Source: Alphaproteobacteria bacterium MarineAlpha10_Bin2
GTDB taxonomy: Bacteria > Pseudomonadota > Alphaproteobacteria > UBA828
Reading direction: 5' to 3'
DNA length: 13,069 nt
NCBI GenBank assembly: GCA_002937555.1
Contig: PTKB01000046.1
Location: 1-13,069 of the forward strand
The notes beneath the pieces are model-generated. The model searched no databases and had not been told where the DNA came from. It saw nothing but the letters and a program-made list of their open reading frames with translations. The stretch's first letter is position 1, and each line of letters begins with the position of its first letter. Positions 6,623 to 13,069 of this stretch are shown piece after piece. Both the position numbers and the translations under genes were made by a program.

Positions 6623-7621
6623 ATGATCACTTTAGCGCCGCTCGAAATAGGTCCGCTCCGCCTCGCCGATCCGGTGTTGCTCGCGCCCATGTCGGGCGTG
6701 ACCGACATGCCGTTTCGCCGCCTGGTCAAGAGATTCGGTGCGGGACTGGTGGTGTCGGAAATGATCGCCAGCCGGGAAATGCTGCTCGATTCGCGGCGCA
6801 CCAGGGAATTGCTCCAGCGCTCGGACGATGAAAAGCCGATCGCCGTACAGCTCGCCGGCTGTGAAGTGGAGATCATGGCCGAAGCGGCGAAAATAATTGA
6901 GCAAGAAGGCGTCGCGTTGATCGACATCAACATGGGCTGCCCGGCGAAAAAAGTGGTGAACGGCCAAGCTGGCTCAGCCCTGATGCGGGACGAAACGCTT
7001 GCCGGGCGAATTCTGCAAGCCGTGGTCGACGCGGTGAGCGTTCCGGTGACCCTCAAAATGCGGACCGGCTGGGACGATAACAATCGCAATGCCCCACGCT
7101 TAGCCAAAATTGCCGAAGCGTGCGGCATCCGCATGGTCTCGGTGCACGGGCGTACGCGCTGCCAACTCTATCGCGGCCAGGCGGACTGGGAATTTATCGC
7201 CGAGGTCAAAGCGGCGGTGCGGATTCCGGTGGTCGGAAACGGCGATGTCGTTAGCGAAGAAGATGCGGAAGTTTTGCTCGAGCGCTCCGGCGCCGATGGC
7301 GTGATGATCGGGCGCGGCGTTTACGGCAGGCCGTGGTTTCTTTCTCAGGTGGCGCATTACTTACGCCATGGCCGAAAAATTCCCGCACCGTCCCTTGAAA
7401 TGCAATGCGCCGTGTTGTTGCGCCATTACGAGGCGTTGCTTTCGCATTACGGCCGCACCGTAGGCGTTCGTGTCGCACGCAAACATATCGCCTGGTATTG
7501 CCGCGATTTACCCGGCGAAAGCGAATTTCGCGCTCGCATCAATCGGATGGATGATGCGCCCGGCGTGGTGCGTGAGATCGAGCGGTTTTATATGCCGCTC
7601 GCAGAACGGGCGGCGGCATGA
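6623..7621 (+). CDS. dusB: tRNA-dihydrouridine synthase (DusB / NifR3 family)
   Basis: This FMN-dependent enzyme reduces specific uridines to dihydrouridine in the tRNA D-loop, using NADPH. The 332-residue protein begins with the TIM-barrel strand LAPMSGVTD (20-28). It carries the catalytic cysteine in NMGCPAKKV (103-111, Cys106), then Lys145 in TLKMRTGW, His175 in VHGRTR, and the FMN-phosphate segments GNGDV (205-209) and IGRGVYGRPW (229-238). ATG 6623 is the first start after an in-frame stop at 6617-6619. It has an A-rich stretch but no Shine-Dalgarno upstream. The nifR3-ntrB-ntrC order is classical for Rhodobacter, Azospirillum and rhizobia, and gave the gene its old nitrogen-fixation name. 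No direct role in nitrogen sensing is implied. Its stop overlaps a six-codon minicistron leading into ntrB. Confidence 0.95.
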   Translation: MITLAPLEIGPLRLADPVLLAPMSGVTDMPFRRLVKRFGAGLVVSEMIASREMLLDSRRTRELLQRSDDEKPIAVQLAGCEVEIMAEAAKIIEQEGVALIDINMGCPAKKVVNGQAGSALMRDETLAGRILQAVVDAVSVPVTLKMRTGWDDNNRNAPRLAKIAEACGIRMVSVHGRTRCQLYRGQADWEFIAEVKAAVRIPVVGNGDVVSEEDAEVLLERSGADGVMIGRGVYGRPWFLSQVAHYLRHGRKIPAPSLEMQCAVLLRHYEALLSHYGRTVGVRVARKHIAWYCRDLPGESEFRARINRMDDAPGVVREIERFYMPLAERAAA

Positions 7622-7638
7622 GTGCCTCATTGCCATGA
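7618..7638 (+). other. Six-codon minicistron linking dusB and ntrB
   Basis: ATG at 7618 overlaps the dusB stop (ATGA). It opens a reading frame for the peptide MSASLP, and its TGA (7636-7638) overlaps the ntrB ATG (ATGA again). It may simply be a chance frame, or a stepping stone that lets terminating ribosomes reinitiate at ntrB, which has no Shine-Dalgarno of its own. No expression evidence is available from the sequence. Confidence 0.3.
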
Positions 7639-8759
7639 GCACCGCATTGCTGCAGGAAACGCCGGGCGGCGAAACGGCCGTATCGTTTGATTCGGCCATT
7701 CTGGATGCGCTTCCTCTGGCGGTGTTGCTCATCGGGCGGGACGGCGCCGTTCTTCACGCCAATCCGGCGGCGGAAGAATTATTTGGCACGAGTCGCGCGA
7801 TGCTGGCGAAAATCGGGCTGCCGGGTATCGTTGCGCCGTTCAGCAACCTCATCGCCCTGGTCGATCAAGTGCGCCAGGACGGTCAGATCATGTTTGAGCA
7901 TGGCGTGGAATTGAATTTGCCGCGGGCCGGGGCCCCGCGTCTAGTGGATGTCCGTGCCGCGCCGCTTGTGCAGGAGCCGGATCTCATCGTCCTCTCGCTC
8001 GCCGTCCGGACGGTTGCCGAGCAGCTCGGGCGCCATTTGCAGCAGCGCGATGCGGGCCGGGCAAATGCCGCCATGGCGGCCACATTGGCGCATGAGGTGC
8101 GAAATCCTCTGTCCGGCATCCGAGGCGCCGCGCAACTTCTCGAAAGCGGCGCAAACCAATCGGACAAAGCCTTGGCGCGGATGATTCGCGACGAGAGCGA
8201 CCGCATCGCCGCGCTGATCGACCGCATGGAGATATTCGGCGACGAACCGATACCTCACGGCGCGGCATCGCTGAACGTTCACGAACTGCTCGATCACATG
8301 CAACTCGTGGCCAAATCCGGATTTGCCGGCCAGGCCGAGATCAGAATCGAGTACGACCCATCGTTGCCGCTGGTACATGGCAGCCGCGATGAACTGATTC
8401 AGGCCTTCCTCAATCTGTTCAAGAACGCCGCCGAGGCATTGCCGGCGCGCGGCGGCGTGATCACCGTGCGGACGCGCTATGAACATGGCCTTCAGTTACA
8501 CAGCGGCGGACGTTCGCGCGTCCAACTGCCGATCGCCATCCGGGTGGAGGACAATGGCGCCGGCATTGCCGAAGACTTACGCGATTGCCTGTTCGAGCCC
8601 TTCGTGACCGGCAAATCGGGCGGCACCGGACTTGGCCTCGCATTGGTCGCTAAAATAATTGCCGATCATGGTGGCGTTGTGGATGTCGAAAGCGAGCGCG
8701 GCAACACGGTCTTTCGCGTCCTTCTGCCGGCCGCCCGGGATGGGAGCCCGGTGCCATGA
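7635..8759 (+). CDS. ntrB: Nitrogen regulation sensor kinase/phosphatase NtrB
   Basis: NtrB is a soluble histidine kinase that phosphorylates or dephosphorylates NtrC according to PII (GlnB) signalling of nitrogen status. The 374-residue protein has an N-terminal PAS domain (about 18-125, including HANPAAEELFG), a DHp domain with phosphoacceptor His153 in LAHEVRNPLSG, and an HATPase domain. That last domain carries the N-box LFKNAAEAL (261-269), G1 VEDNGAGI (304-311) and G2 GTGLGLAL (330-337). No membrane segments are present, as expected for NtrB. The start is ATG 7635: the frame is open back to 7470, but that part overlaps dusB's conserved C-terminus. The gene sits 13 nt after the dusB stop, and its TGA overlaps the ntrC ATG by four bases, so kinase and regulator are translationally coupled. 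GlnB is not in the window. Confidence 0.95.
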   Translation: MSTALLQETPGGETAVSFDSAILDALPLAVLLIGRDGAVLHANPAAEELFGTSRAMLAKIGLPGIVAPFSNLIALVDQVRQDGQIMFEHGVELNLPRAGAPRLVDVRAAPLVQEPDLIVLSLAVRTVAEQLGRHLQQRDAGRANAAMAATLAHEVRNPLSGIRGAAQLLESGANQSDKALARMIRDESDRIAALIDRMEIFGDEPIPHGAASLNVHELLDHMQLVAKSGFAGQAEIRIEYDPSLPLVHGSRDELIQAFLNLFKNAAEALPARGGVITVRTRYEHGLQLHSGGRSRVQLPIAIRVEDNGAGIAEDLRDCLFEPFVTGKSGGTGLGLALVAKIIADHGGVVDVESERGNTVFRVLLPAARDGSPVP

Positions 8760-9010
8760 GCACCGCACAGGGCGAGCGTTACGCAACCATCCTGGTGGCC
8801 GATGATGACCGTTCCATCCGGACGGTTTTACATCAGGCGATGGCACGGCTTGGGCATCAGGTGCAGGTGACCGGCAATGTCGCGACGCTGAGGAATTGGG
8901 TGGAGCAAGGCGCCGGAGACCTGCTGATTACCGACGTCATGTTCCCGGATGGGGTGATGCGCTGGATATTCTGCCCCGCATCCGAAAGACGCGCCCCGAC
9001 ATGCCGGTGA
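8756..9010 (+). CDS. ntrC: NtrC fragment as read: N-terminal part of the receiver domain
   Basis: This is the uncorrected 84-residue product of the first frame. It shows receiver-domain homology up to DVMFPDG (about residue 66), including Asp60. It then runs 18 non-homologous residues to a stop after the break at 8951-8955. It lacks the rest of the receiver and both output domains, so on its own it could not regulate transcription. Confidence 0.6.
   Translation: MSTAQGERYATILVADDDRSIRTVLHQAMARLGHQVQVTGNVATLRNWVEQGAGDLLITDVMFPDGVMRWIFCPASERRAPTCR
8951..8955 (+). other. Frameshift site 1 in ntrC (GGGGT run)
   Basis: Before the run the frame reads DVMFPDG; after it, the frame starting at 8956 reads DALDILPRI. 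Matching the family pattern DVVMPDENAFDLLPRI needs two bases removed, or one added with one extra residue. The site is a short G homopolymer within the receiver domain. Confidence 0.8.
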
Positions 9011-9337
9011 TCGTCATGAGCGCGCGCAATACGCTGCAAACCGCCGTCCGCGCGACCGAGGGTGGCGCCTTCGATTATTTGCCCAAGCCGTTCGATCTGA
9101 ACGAAGTCGCGCGCGCCGTCCGTCGTGGCTTGGCGGCGACGGCGGAGAAAGACGCCGATGCGGATTCGCAATACGACGACGGAGATTTTGACGAACGCTT
9201 GCCGCTGATCGGCCGGGCGCCGGCGATGCAGGATATCTGTCGCACTTTGGCGCGGCTGATGAGCACGGATCTGACGGTCATGATTGTCGGCGAATCAGGT
9301 ACCGGAAAGGAATTGATCGCGCGCGCCCTGCACGAAT

Positions 9338-10261
9338 ATGGCAAGCGCCGCGCCGTTTGTCGCTATCAACATGGCCGCGATCCCGCGCGAACTGATCGAG
9401 AGCGAGCTGTTCGGTCACGAAAAGGGCGCGTTCACCGGGGTGCTCACCCGCAAAGAGGGGCGATTCGAGCAAGCCGACGGCGGCACTTTGTTCCTCGACG
9501 AAGTCGGCGACATGCCGTTGGAGGCGCAAACCCGGCTCTTGAGAGTGCTTCAAGAAGGCGAATTTATGCCAGTTGGCGGCGTCAAGCCGAAGAATGCCAA
9601 TGTGCGAATTGTCGCCGCGACCCATCGAAATCTGCGCCATATGGTAGCCCATGGCCTGTTTCGCGAAGACCTTTTCTTCCGCCTGAACGTGGTGCCGATT
9701 CGCCTGCCGCCTCTGCGCGAGCGCAAGGAAGATATTGCCTTGTTGATGCGCCACTTCCTGGTCCGCGCGATGAATGAGGGGCTGCCCAGAAAAAGTATTT
9801 CGCCCGCCGCTATGCGGCGCCTGAATATGCATGACTGGCCAGGCAACGTCCGCGAGTTGGAAAATTTAGCGCGCCGCCTCGCGGTATTGCATACGGAAGA
9901 AATTATCGAGCCCGACGCGATCGAGAGTGAATTGGCCGAAAGCGCGCAGGCGCCGGCCGGCACGGAGCCAGAAGGCAAACTGCGCGCGGCCAAAGCGGCG
10001 GCGGACGAAAGCTTGGGCTTGGCCGTCGAGCGCCAGGTGAGCGAGTATTTTGCCGCCCATGAGGGCGCCCTGCCTCCGGACGGATTGTATGGCCGCGTGC
10101 TCCGGGAAATTGAACGGCCATTGCTCACCGTTTCCCTGGTGGCGACCGACGGAAACCAATTGAAAGCGGCAAAATTGCTCGGCATCAACCGTAACACGTT
10201 GCGCAAAAAAAATTCGCAATCTCGACATTCGCGCTATACGCGGCGTCAGTCAGGAAATTGA
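9338..10261 (+). CDS. ntrC: NtrC fragment as read: AAA+ domain without Walker A, plus Fis HTH
   Basis: This is the uncorrected product of the third frame (307 codons from the first ATG, itself not a natural start). It has the GAFTGV loop, Walker B, arginine-finger region and Fis-type HTH. It lacks Walker A, which sits in the preceding frame at about 9289-9312. The last 16 residues after LRKK are out of frame. It is not a functional unit as read; see the full ntrC entry. Confidence 0.55.
   Translation: MASAAPFVAINMAAIPRELIESELFGHEKGAFTGVLTRKEGRFEQADGGTLFLDEVGDMPLEAQTRLLRVLQEGEFMPVGGVKPKNANVRIVAATHRNLRHMVAHGLFREDLFFRLNVVPIRLPPLRERKEDIALLMRHFLVRAMNEGLPRKSISPAAMRRLNMHDWPGNVRELENLARRLAVLHTEEIIEPDAIESELAESAQAPAGTEPEGKLRAAKAAADESLGLAVERQVSEYFAAHEGALPPDGLYGRVLREIERPLLTVSLVATDGNQLKAAKLLGINRNTLRKKNSQSRHSRYTRRQSGN
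9346..9355 (+). other. Frameshift site 2 in ntrC (CGCCGCGCCG repeat)
   Basis: The upstream frame reads HEYGKR and the downstream frame reads APFVAINMA, which together match the family sequence YGKRRNGPFVAINMA. The net change is one extra base or two missing bases, within a CG-repeat prone to slippage in sequencing or replication. It lies just after Walker A. Confidence 0.8.
10205..10212 (+). other. Frameshift site 3 in ntrC (run of eight A)
   Basis: Reading the eight A as seven turns the non-homologous tail into LRKKIRNLDIRAI, the usual end of the NtrC Fis helix-turn-helix, and moves the stop from 10259-10261 to 10272-10274. A single-base homopolymer error is the simplest explanation. Transcriptional slippage on an A run is a less likely alternative. 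Confidence 0.8.
10252..10256 (+). promoter_or_regulatory. Ribosome binding site deciding the ntrY start
   Basis: AGGAA lies 10 nt before GTG 10267 but only 1 nt before TTG 10258. The spacing therefore favours GTG 10267 as the ntrY start. The ntrY frame has no ATG near its N-terminus. Confidence 0.5.
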
Positions 10262-10266
10262 CGGAA

Positions 10267-12537
10267 GTGAATAGCCAGCAAGTGCATCCGCAGCAATTAC
10301 CGGCGCGGGGTCTGCCGCTCAGGCAACGGTTTGGCAATTGGTCGCGCACCGTCGGGCTGCCGCGCAAGCTCGCCATTGCCGTGGCGGCGGCGGCCGTCGT
10401 CTCCGGCATCGCCACCTATGGCGCGATGTCCGGCGCCGCGCCGTTCGGTACCGATCCCACCAATGTTCTGATCCTGCTCAATATTGATCTGGTGTTGCTT
10501 CTCATCCTGGGCGCGATCGTCTCGGTGCGGCTGGTGCGTCTGTGGCTTGAGCGGCGGCGCGGCTCCGCCGGCTCCAAATTGCATATCCGCCTGGTCGGCT
10601 TGTTCAGCCTCGTTTCGGTCACGCCGGCCATTGTGGTTGCTGTGTTTTCCGCTTTGTTTTTGAATTTCGGACTGCAGGCGTGGTTCTCGCGGCAGGTGTC
10701 GACGGCGCTCGATCAATCGCTCGTCGTCGCCGAAGCCTACATGGCGGAGCATCGCGAAACCATTCGCGGACACGCCTTGGCGATGGCCAACGATCTCAAC
10801 AGTCAAGCTCCTTTTCTAGTGCAAAATCCAGGCCGTCTGCGCCAGTTGGTAAACCGCCTGGCTGAGCTGCGCGGTTTGTCCGACACGGCGGTCCTGACCC
10901 GCAACGGCCGCATCCTGGCCCGTAGCGGGCTCAGCTTCGCCCTCGAACTGGAGCGCCTTCCCGAGCCAGTGATGCTCCGCGCCGCCGCCGGCGAAGTTGT
11001 TGTTCTGACCAGCGAGGCGGATGAGCGGGTGCGCGCTCTGGTGCGGCTCGTCGCCTTCGTCGATGCCTATCTCTATGTCGGCCGCTATATCGAAAGCCGT
11101 GTGTTGAACCATGTCCAGCGCGTACAGGGGGCGGTCGGCCAATACAAACAGTTGGAACGCCGGCAATCGGGATTTCAGATAACTTTCGTTCTCATATTCG
11201 TGGTGGTGGCGTTGTTGGTTCTGCTCTCCTCAATTTGGGTTGGATTGGCTTTTGCCAATCAACTTGTCCGGCCTATCAGCGGCTTGATTTCTGCCGCGGA
11301 ACGAGTGCGTGCGGGCGAGTTGTCCGCGCGAGTCGAGGAAGGAGACGAGGGCGACGAAATCGGCAGCCTGAGCAGAGCGTTCAATCGCATGACCGGCCAA
11401 CTTGAAGAGCAACGGGACGAATTGGTCGAAGCCAACAAGCAATTGGACGAACGGCGGCAGTTTACCGAAGCCGTGTTGGGTGGCGTTTCGGCCGGCGTGA
11501 TCGGTCTCGATGCGAACGGACTGGTCACCCTTCCCAACCGCTCGGCGCTCAGCCTGCTCGATTCAAGCGCCGATATTTTGACCGGACGATCGGTCGAAGA
11601 TGCCGTTCCCGAAATGATGCATCTCCTGCAGGAAGCCCAGGCCCGTCCCGACCGGCTGATCGAGGAAGAGATTGAACTCGATCGGGGCGGCAGAAAACGC
11701 ACGCTGCTGGTGCGCATCGTGGCGGAAAAAATGGACGGGAATATCGTCGGCTATGTTGTGACGTTCGATGACATCACCGCGCTGGTCGCGGCGCAACGGA
11801 CCGCGGCCTGGGCCGATGTCGCCAGGCGTATCGCGCATGAAATCAAGAATCCGCTAACGCCAATTCAATTGGCCGCCGAGCGACTCAAGCGAAAATACAT
11901 GAGTGAAGTTTCATCCGAGCCCGAGATTTTTTCCGCCTGCACGGACACCATTGTCCGTCAGGTCAACGATATCCGGCAGATGGTCGATGAATTCTCGGCG
12001 TTCGCGCGCATGCCGACGGCGGTCATGCAGCCGGAAAACTTGCAACCAATCGTCCAGCAGGCGGTCTTGCTTCAGCGCGTCGCGCATCCGGAAATAGAGT
12101 TTGCGCTCGACCTGCCGAACGAGCCGGTGATCATGGACTGCGATTCGCGCCAGCTTGGTCAATGCTTGACCAATTTGCTGAAAAACGCGGCCGAGGCGAT
12201 CGAGAGCCGGGACGGAACCGCGGCCGGCGCAGAGGAGACCGGGAATATCACCGTCAAGGTGCGTGCCGAGAGCGGCGAGCGGGTCATCGAAATCGAAGAC
12301 AACGGCCCGGGGTTACCGGCCGAAAATCGAGATCGCCTCTCCGAGCCTTATGTCACGACGCGGGTGCGCGGCACGGGCCTTGGGCTGGCAATTGTCAGTA
12401 AGATCATGGAGGATCATGCGGGAGAATTCATACTATCCGACCGTACCAGCGGTGGCGCGCGGGCGGTGCTGAGATTTTCCAACGTAAAGTCCGACGCGTT
12501 CTACAAGGGCGTCAAGAAAATGGATACCGGGTCTTAG
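10267..12537 (+). CDS. ntrY: Membrane nitrogen-regulation sensor histidine kinase NtrY
   Basis: NtrY is the inner-membrane kinase partner of NtrX, linked to nitrogen metabolism and, in several alphaproteobacteria, to redox or envelope control. The 756-residue protein has transmembrane segments at about 34-54, 66-90, 107-134 and 304-331, with an extracytoplasmic region of about 170 residues between the last two. Then follow a HAMP domain (about 331-385), a coiled-coil linker, a PAS domain (about 397-505), and a DHp domain with His524 in RIAHEIKNPLTP. The HATPase domain carries the N-box NLLKNAAEAI (636-645), G1 EDNGPGLP and G2 GTGLGLAI. The start is set at GTG 10267 on ribosome-binding-site spacing; TTG 10258 would add three residues. 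With ntrC corrected, its stop overlaps the ntrY start region by 8 nt. The architecture is complete and typical. Confidence 0.94.
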   Translation: MNSQQVHPQQLPARGLPLRQRFGNWSRTVGLPRKLAIAVAAAAVVSGIATYGAMSGAAPFGTDPTNVLILLNIDLVLLLILGAIVSVRLVRLWLERRRGSAGSKLHIRLVGLFSLVSVTPAIVVAVFSALFLNFGLQAWFSRQVSTALDQSLVVAEAYMAEHRETIRGHALAMANDLNSQAPFLVQNPGRLRQLVNRLAELRGLSDTAVLTRNGRILARSGLSFALELERLPEPVMLRAAAGEVVVLTSEADERVRALVRLVAFVDAYLYVGRYIESRVLNHVQRVQGAVGQYKQLERRQSGFQITFVLIFVVVALLVLLSSIWVGLAFANQLVRPISGLISAAERVRAGELSARVEEGDEGDEIGSLSRAFNRMTGQLEEQRDELVEANKQLDERRQFTEAVLGGVSAGVIGLDANGLVTLPNRSALSLLDSSADILTGRSVEDAVPEMMHLLQEAQARPDRLIEEEIELDRGGRKRTLLVRIVAEKMDGNIVGYVVTFDDITALVAAQRTAAWADVARRIAHEIKNPLTPIQLAAERLKRKYMSEVSSEPEIFSACTDTIVRQVNDIRQMVDEFSAFARMPTAVMQPENLQPIVQQAVLLQRVAHPEIEFALDLPNEPVIMDCDSRQLGQCLTNLLKNAAEAIESRDGTAAGAEETGNITVKVRAESGERVIEIEDNGPGLPAENRDRLSEPYVTTRVRGTGLGLAIVSKIMEDHAGEFILSDRTSGGARAVLRFSNVKSDAFYKGVKKMDTGS

Positions 12538-12541
12538 ACGA

Positions 12542-13069
12542 ATGCCACACGACATTCTCATTGTCGACGACGAACAGGATATCCGGTTGCTGGTGGCGGG
12601 AATCCTGGAGGATGAAGGCTATCAGCCCCGTGTGGCGGGTGATAGCGCCGCGGCACTCGCGATGCTCGAGGCCAGTCCGCCGCCCGCATTGATGATATTG
12701 GATATTTGGTTGCAGGGCAGCGATTTGGACGGGATGGAGCTGCTCAAACTGCTGCGCCGCAAGCACCCGGATCTCCCCGTCATCATGATCAGCGGGCATG
12801 GCAATATCGAGACCGCCGTGTCGGCGATCAAGCTCGGCGCCTATGACTTTATCGAGAAGCCGTTCAAATCGGACCGCTTGTTGCTGCAGGTTACCCGGGC
12901 CCTTGAAGCGGCGGAATTACGCCGCGAGAACACCGAGCTGAAACTGCGTGTCGGGCCGGCGCCGGGCTTGATCGGGGATTCCTCGGCCGTGAGCATCCTC
13001 CAGGCCGCGGTCACGAAAGTTGCGCCAACCGGAAGCCGCATCATGATTAACCTGAACCGGCGCCTGTTT
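12542..13069 (+). CDS. ntrX: Response regulator NtrX, 3'-truncated by the window
   Basis: NtrX is the NtrC-family response regulator phosphorylated by NtrY. The 176 residues visible comprise the receiver domain and the start of the AAA+ domain. The receiver shows VDDE (8-11), phosphoacceptor Asp54 in LDIWLQG, Ser84 in MISGHG, and Lys106 in EKPF. The linker (about 118-140) has a coiled-coil look, and LIGDSSAV begins the AAA+ domain. The ATG at 12542 is 4 nt after the ntrY stop, with no clear Shine-Dalgarno, which suggests coupling to ntrY. The frame is open to the window edge. The last residues read SRIMINLNRRLF, whereas NtrX proteins have a glycine-rich Walker A (GPxGSGKE type) right after this point, so the final roughly 20 bases may contain an indel or end-of-contig noise. 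Confidence 0.93.
   Translation, partial: MPHDILIVDDEQDIRLLVAGILEDEGYQPRVAGDSAAALAMLEASPPPALMILDIWLQGSDLDGMELLKLLRRKHPDLPVIMISGHGNIETAVSAIKLGAYDFIEKPFKSDRLLLQVTRALEAAELRRENTELKLRVGPAPGLIGDSSAVSILQAAVTKVAPTGSRIMINLNRRLF

Larger units (their letters stand above)
8756..10274 (+). pseudogene. ntrC: Nitrogen regulator NtrC (REC-AAA+-Fis), interrupted by three apparent frameshifts
   Basis: NtrC is the response regulator of NtrB, normally activating sigma-54 promoters of nitrogen-assimilation genes. Three frames must be joined to read the whole protein. The first (8756 to about 8950) gives the receiver N-terminus with DDD (16-18) and phosphoacceptor Asp60. The second (8956 to about 9348) completes the receiver (VIVMSARNT, KPFDL) and starts the AAA+ domain with Walker A GESGTGKE. 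The third (about 9350 to 10210) gives GAFTGV, Walker B LFLDEVGD, FREDLFFRLNV, WPGNVREL, and the Fis-type HTH NQLKAAKLLGINRNTLRKK. A last change in an A8 run restores IRNLDIRAI and a stop at 10272-10274, for about 504 residues. Motifs are intact and frame-specific throughout, so the breaks are either sequencing/assembly indels or very recent inactivation. A GGAG at 8743-8746 precedes the start. As read, only truncated pieces would be made. Confidence 0.9.

Noticed and set aside
6592..6831. 79-codon open frame starting upstream of dusB
   Set aside because: It overlaps dusB in another frame, has no ribosome binding site, and shows no domain. The dusB frame carries the conserved N-terminus.
8896..10261. 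Programmed ribosomal frameshifting in ntrC as a regulatory device
   Set aside because: Three separate sites with different net shifts would all be needed, with no matching slippery heptamer plus structure at the first two, and NtrC families show a single continuous frame. Sequence error or decay is simpler.
1..13069. CRISPR arrays, transposons, prophage, toxin-antitoxin or defence genes
   Set aside because: I saw no regularly spaced repeats, transposase-like or integrase-like proteins, or att-type duplications. Every sizeable region is accounted for by conserved housekeeping or regulatory genes.

Overview
The window is a stretch of GC-rich alphaproteobacterial chromosome carrying housekeeping and nitrogen-regulation genes. 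Four things point to Alphaproteobacteria: the order pdhC-lpdA-lipA-coq10/ratA, a fused ispDF gene, the dusB(nifR3)-ntrB-ntrC order, and ntrY-ntrX placed directly after ntrC. A Rhodospirillales-like organism fits, but the sequence alone does not fix the order or genus. I see no tRNA, rRNA, CRISPR array, insertion sequence, prophage or att site.

Left block (1-3830, + strand): the 3' part of pdhC (E2 of pyruvate dehydrogenase), lpdA (E3), lipA (lipoyl synthase) and a Coq10/RatA START-like gene. They are tightly spaced and read like one operon. PdhC and LpdA are complex subunits, and LipA builds the lipoyl cofactor that E2 carries. The pdhA and pdhB genes presumably lie to the left, outside the window.

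Middle block (3841-6042, - strand): ispDF, pgpA and a short cinA/pncC gene, transcribed leftwards with overlapping starts and stops. They serve the MEP isoprenoid pathway, phosphatidylglycerol synthesis and NMN deamidation or recycling. The block converges on the pdh block across a 10-nt gap. It diverges from a small cupin gene (6141-6500, + strand) of unknown substrate.

Right block (6623-13069, + strand): dusB (tRNA dihydrouridine synthase, nifR3), ntrB, ntrC, ntrY and the 5' part of ntrX, which runs off the window. A conspicuously AT-rich 122-nt region precedes dusB and holds an extended -10 promoter candidate. NtrB/NtrC and NtrY/NtrX are two nitrogen-responsive histidine kinase/response regulator pairs packed with almost no spacing.

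The main anomaly is ntrC. As read, it is broken by three frame changes, at about 8951-8955, 9346-9355 and 10205-10212. Each lies in a G run, a GC repeat or an A run, while the coding motifs between them are intact. This looks more like sequencing or assembly indels than an old pseudogene, but recent inactivation is possible. The last bases of the window, in ntrX, also depart from the expected Walker A sequence. Smaller points of interest are a six-codon minicistron linking dusB to ntrB, a 16-nt exact repeat over the ntrB and ntrC start codons, and a GAFTGV variant of the sigma-54 contact loop. I found no convincing undescribed system.
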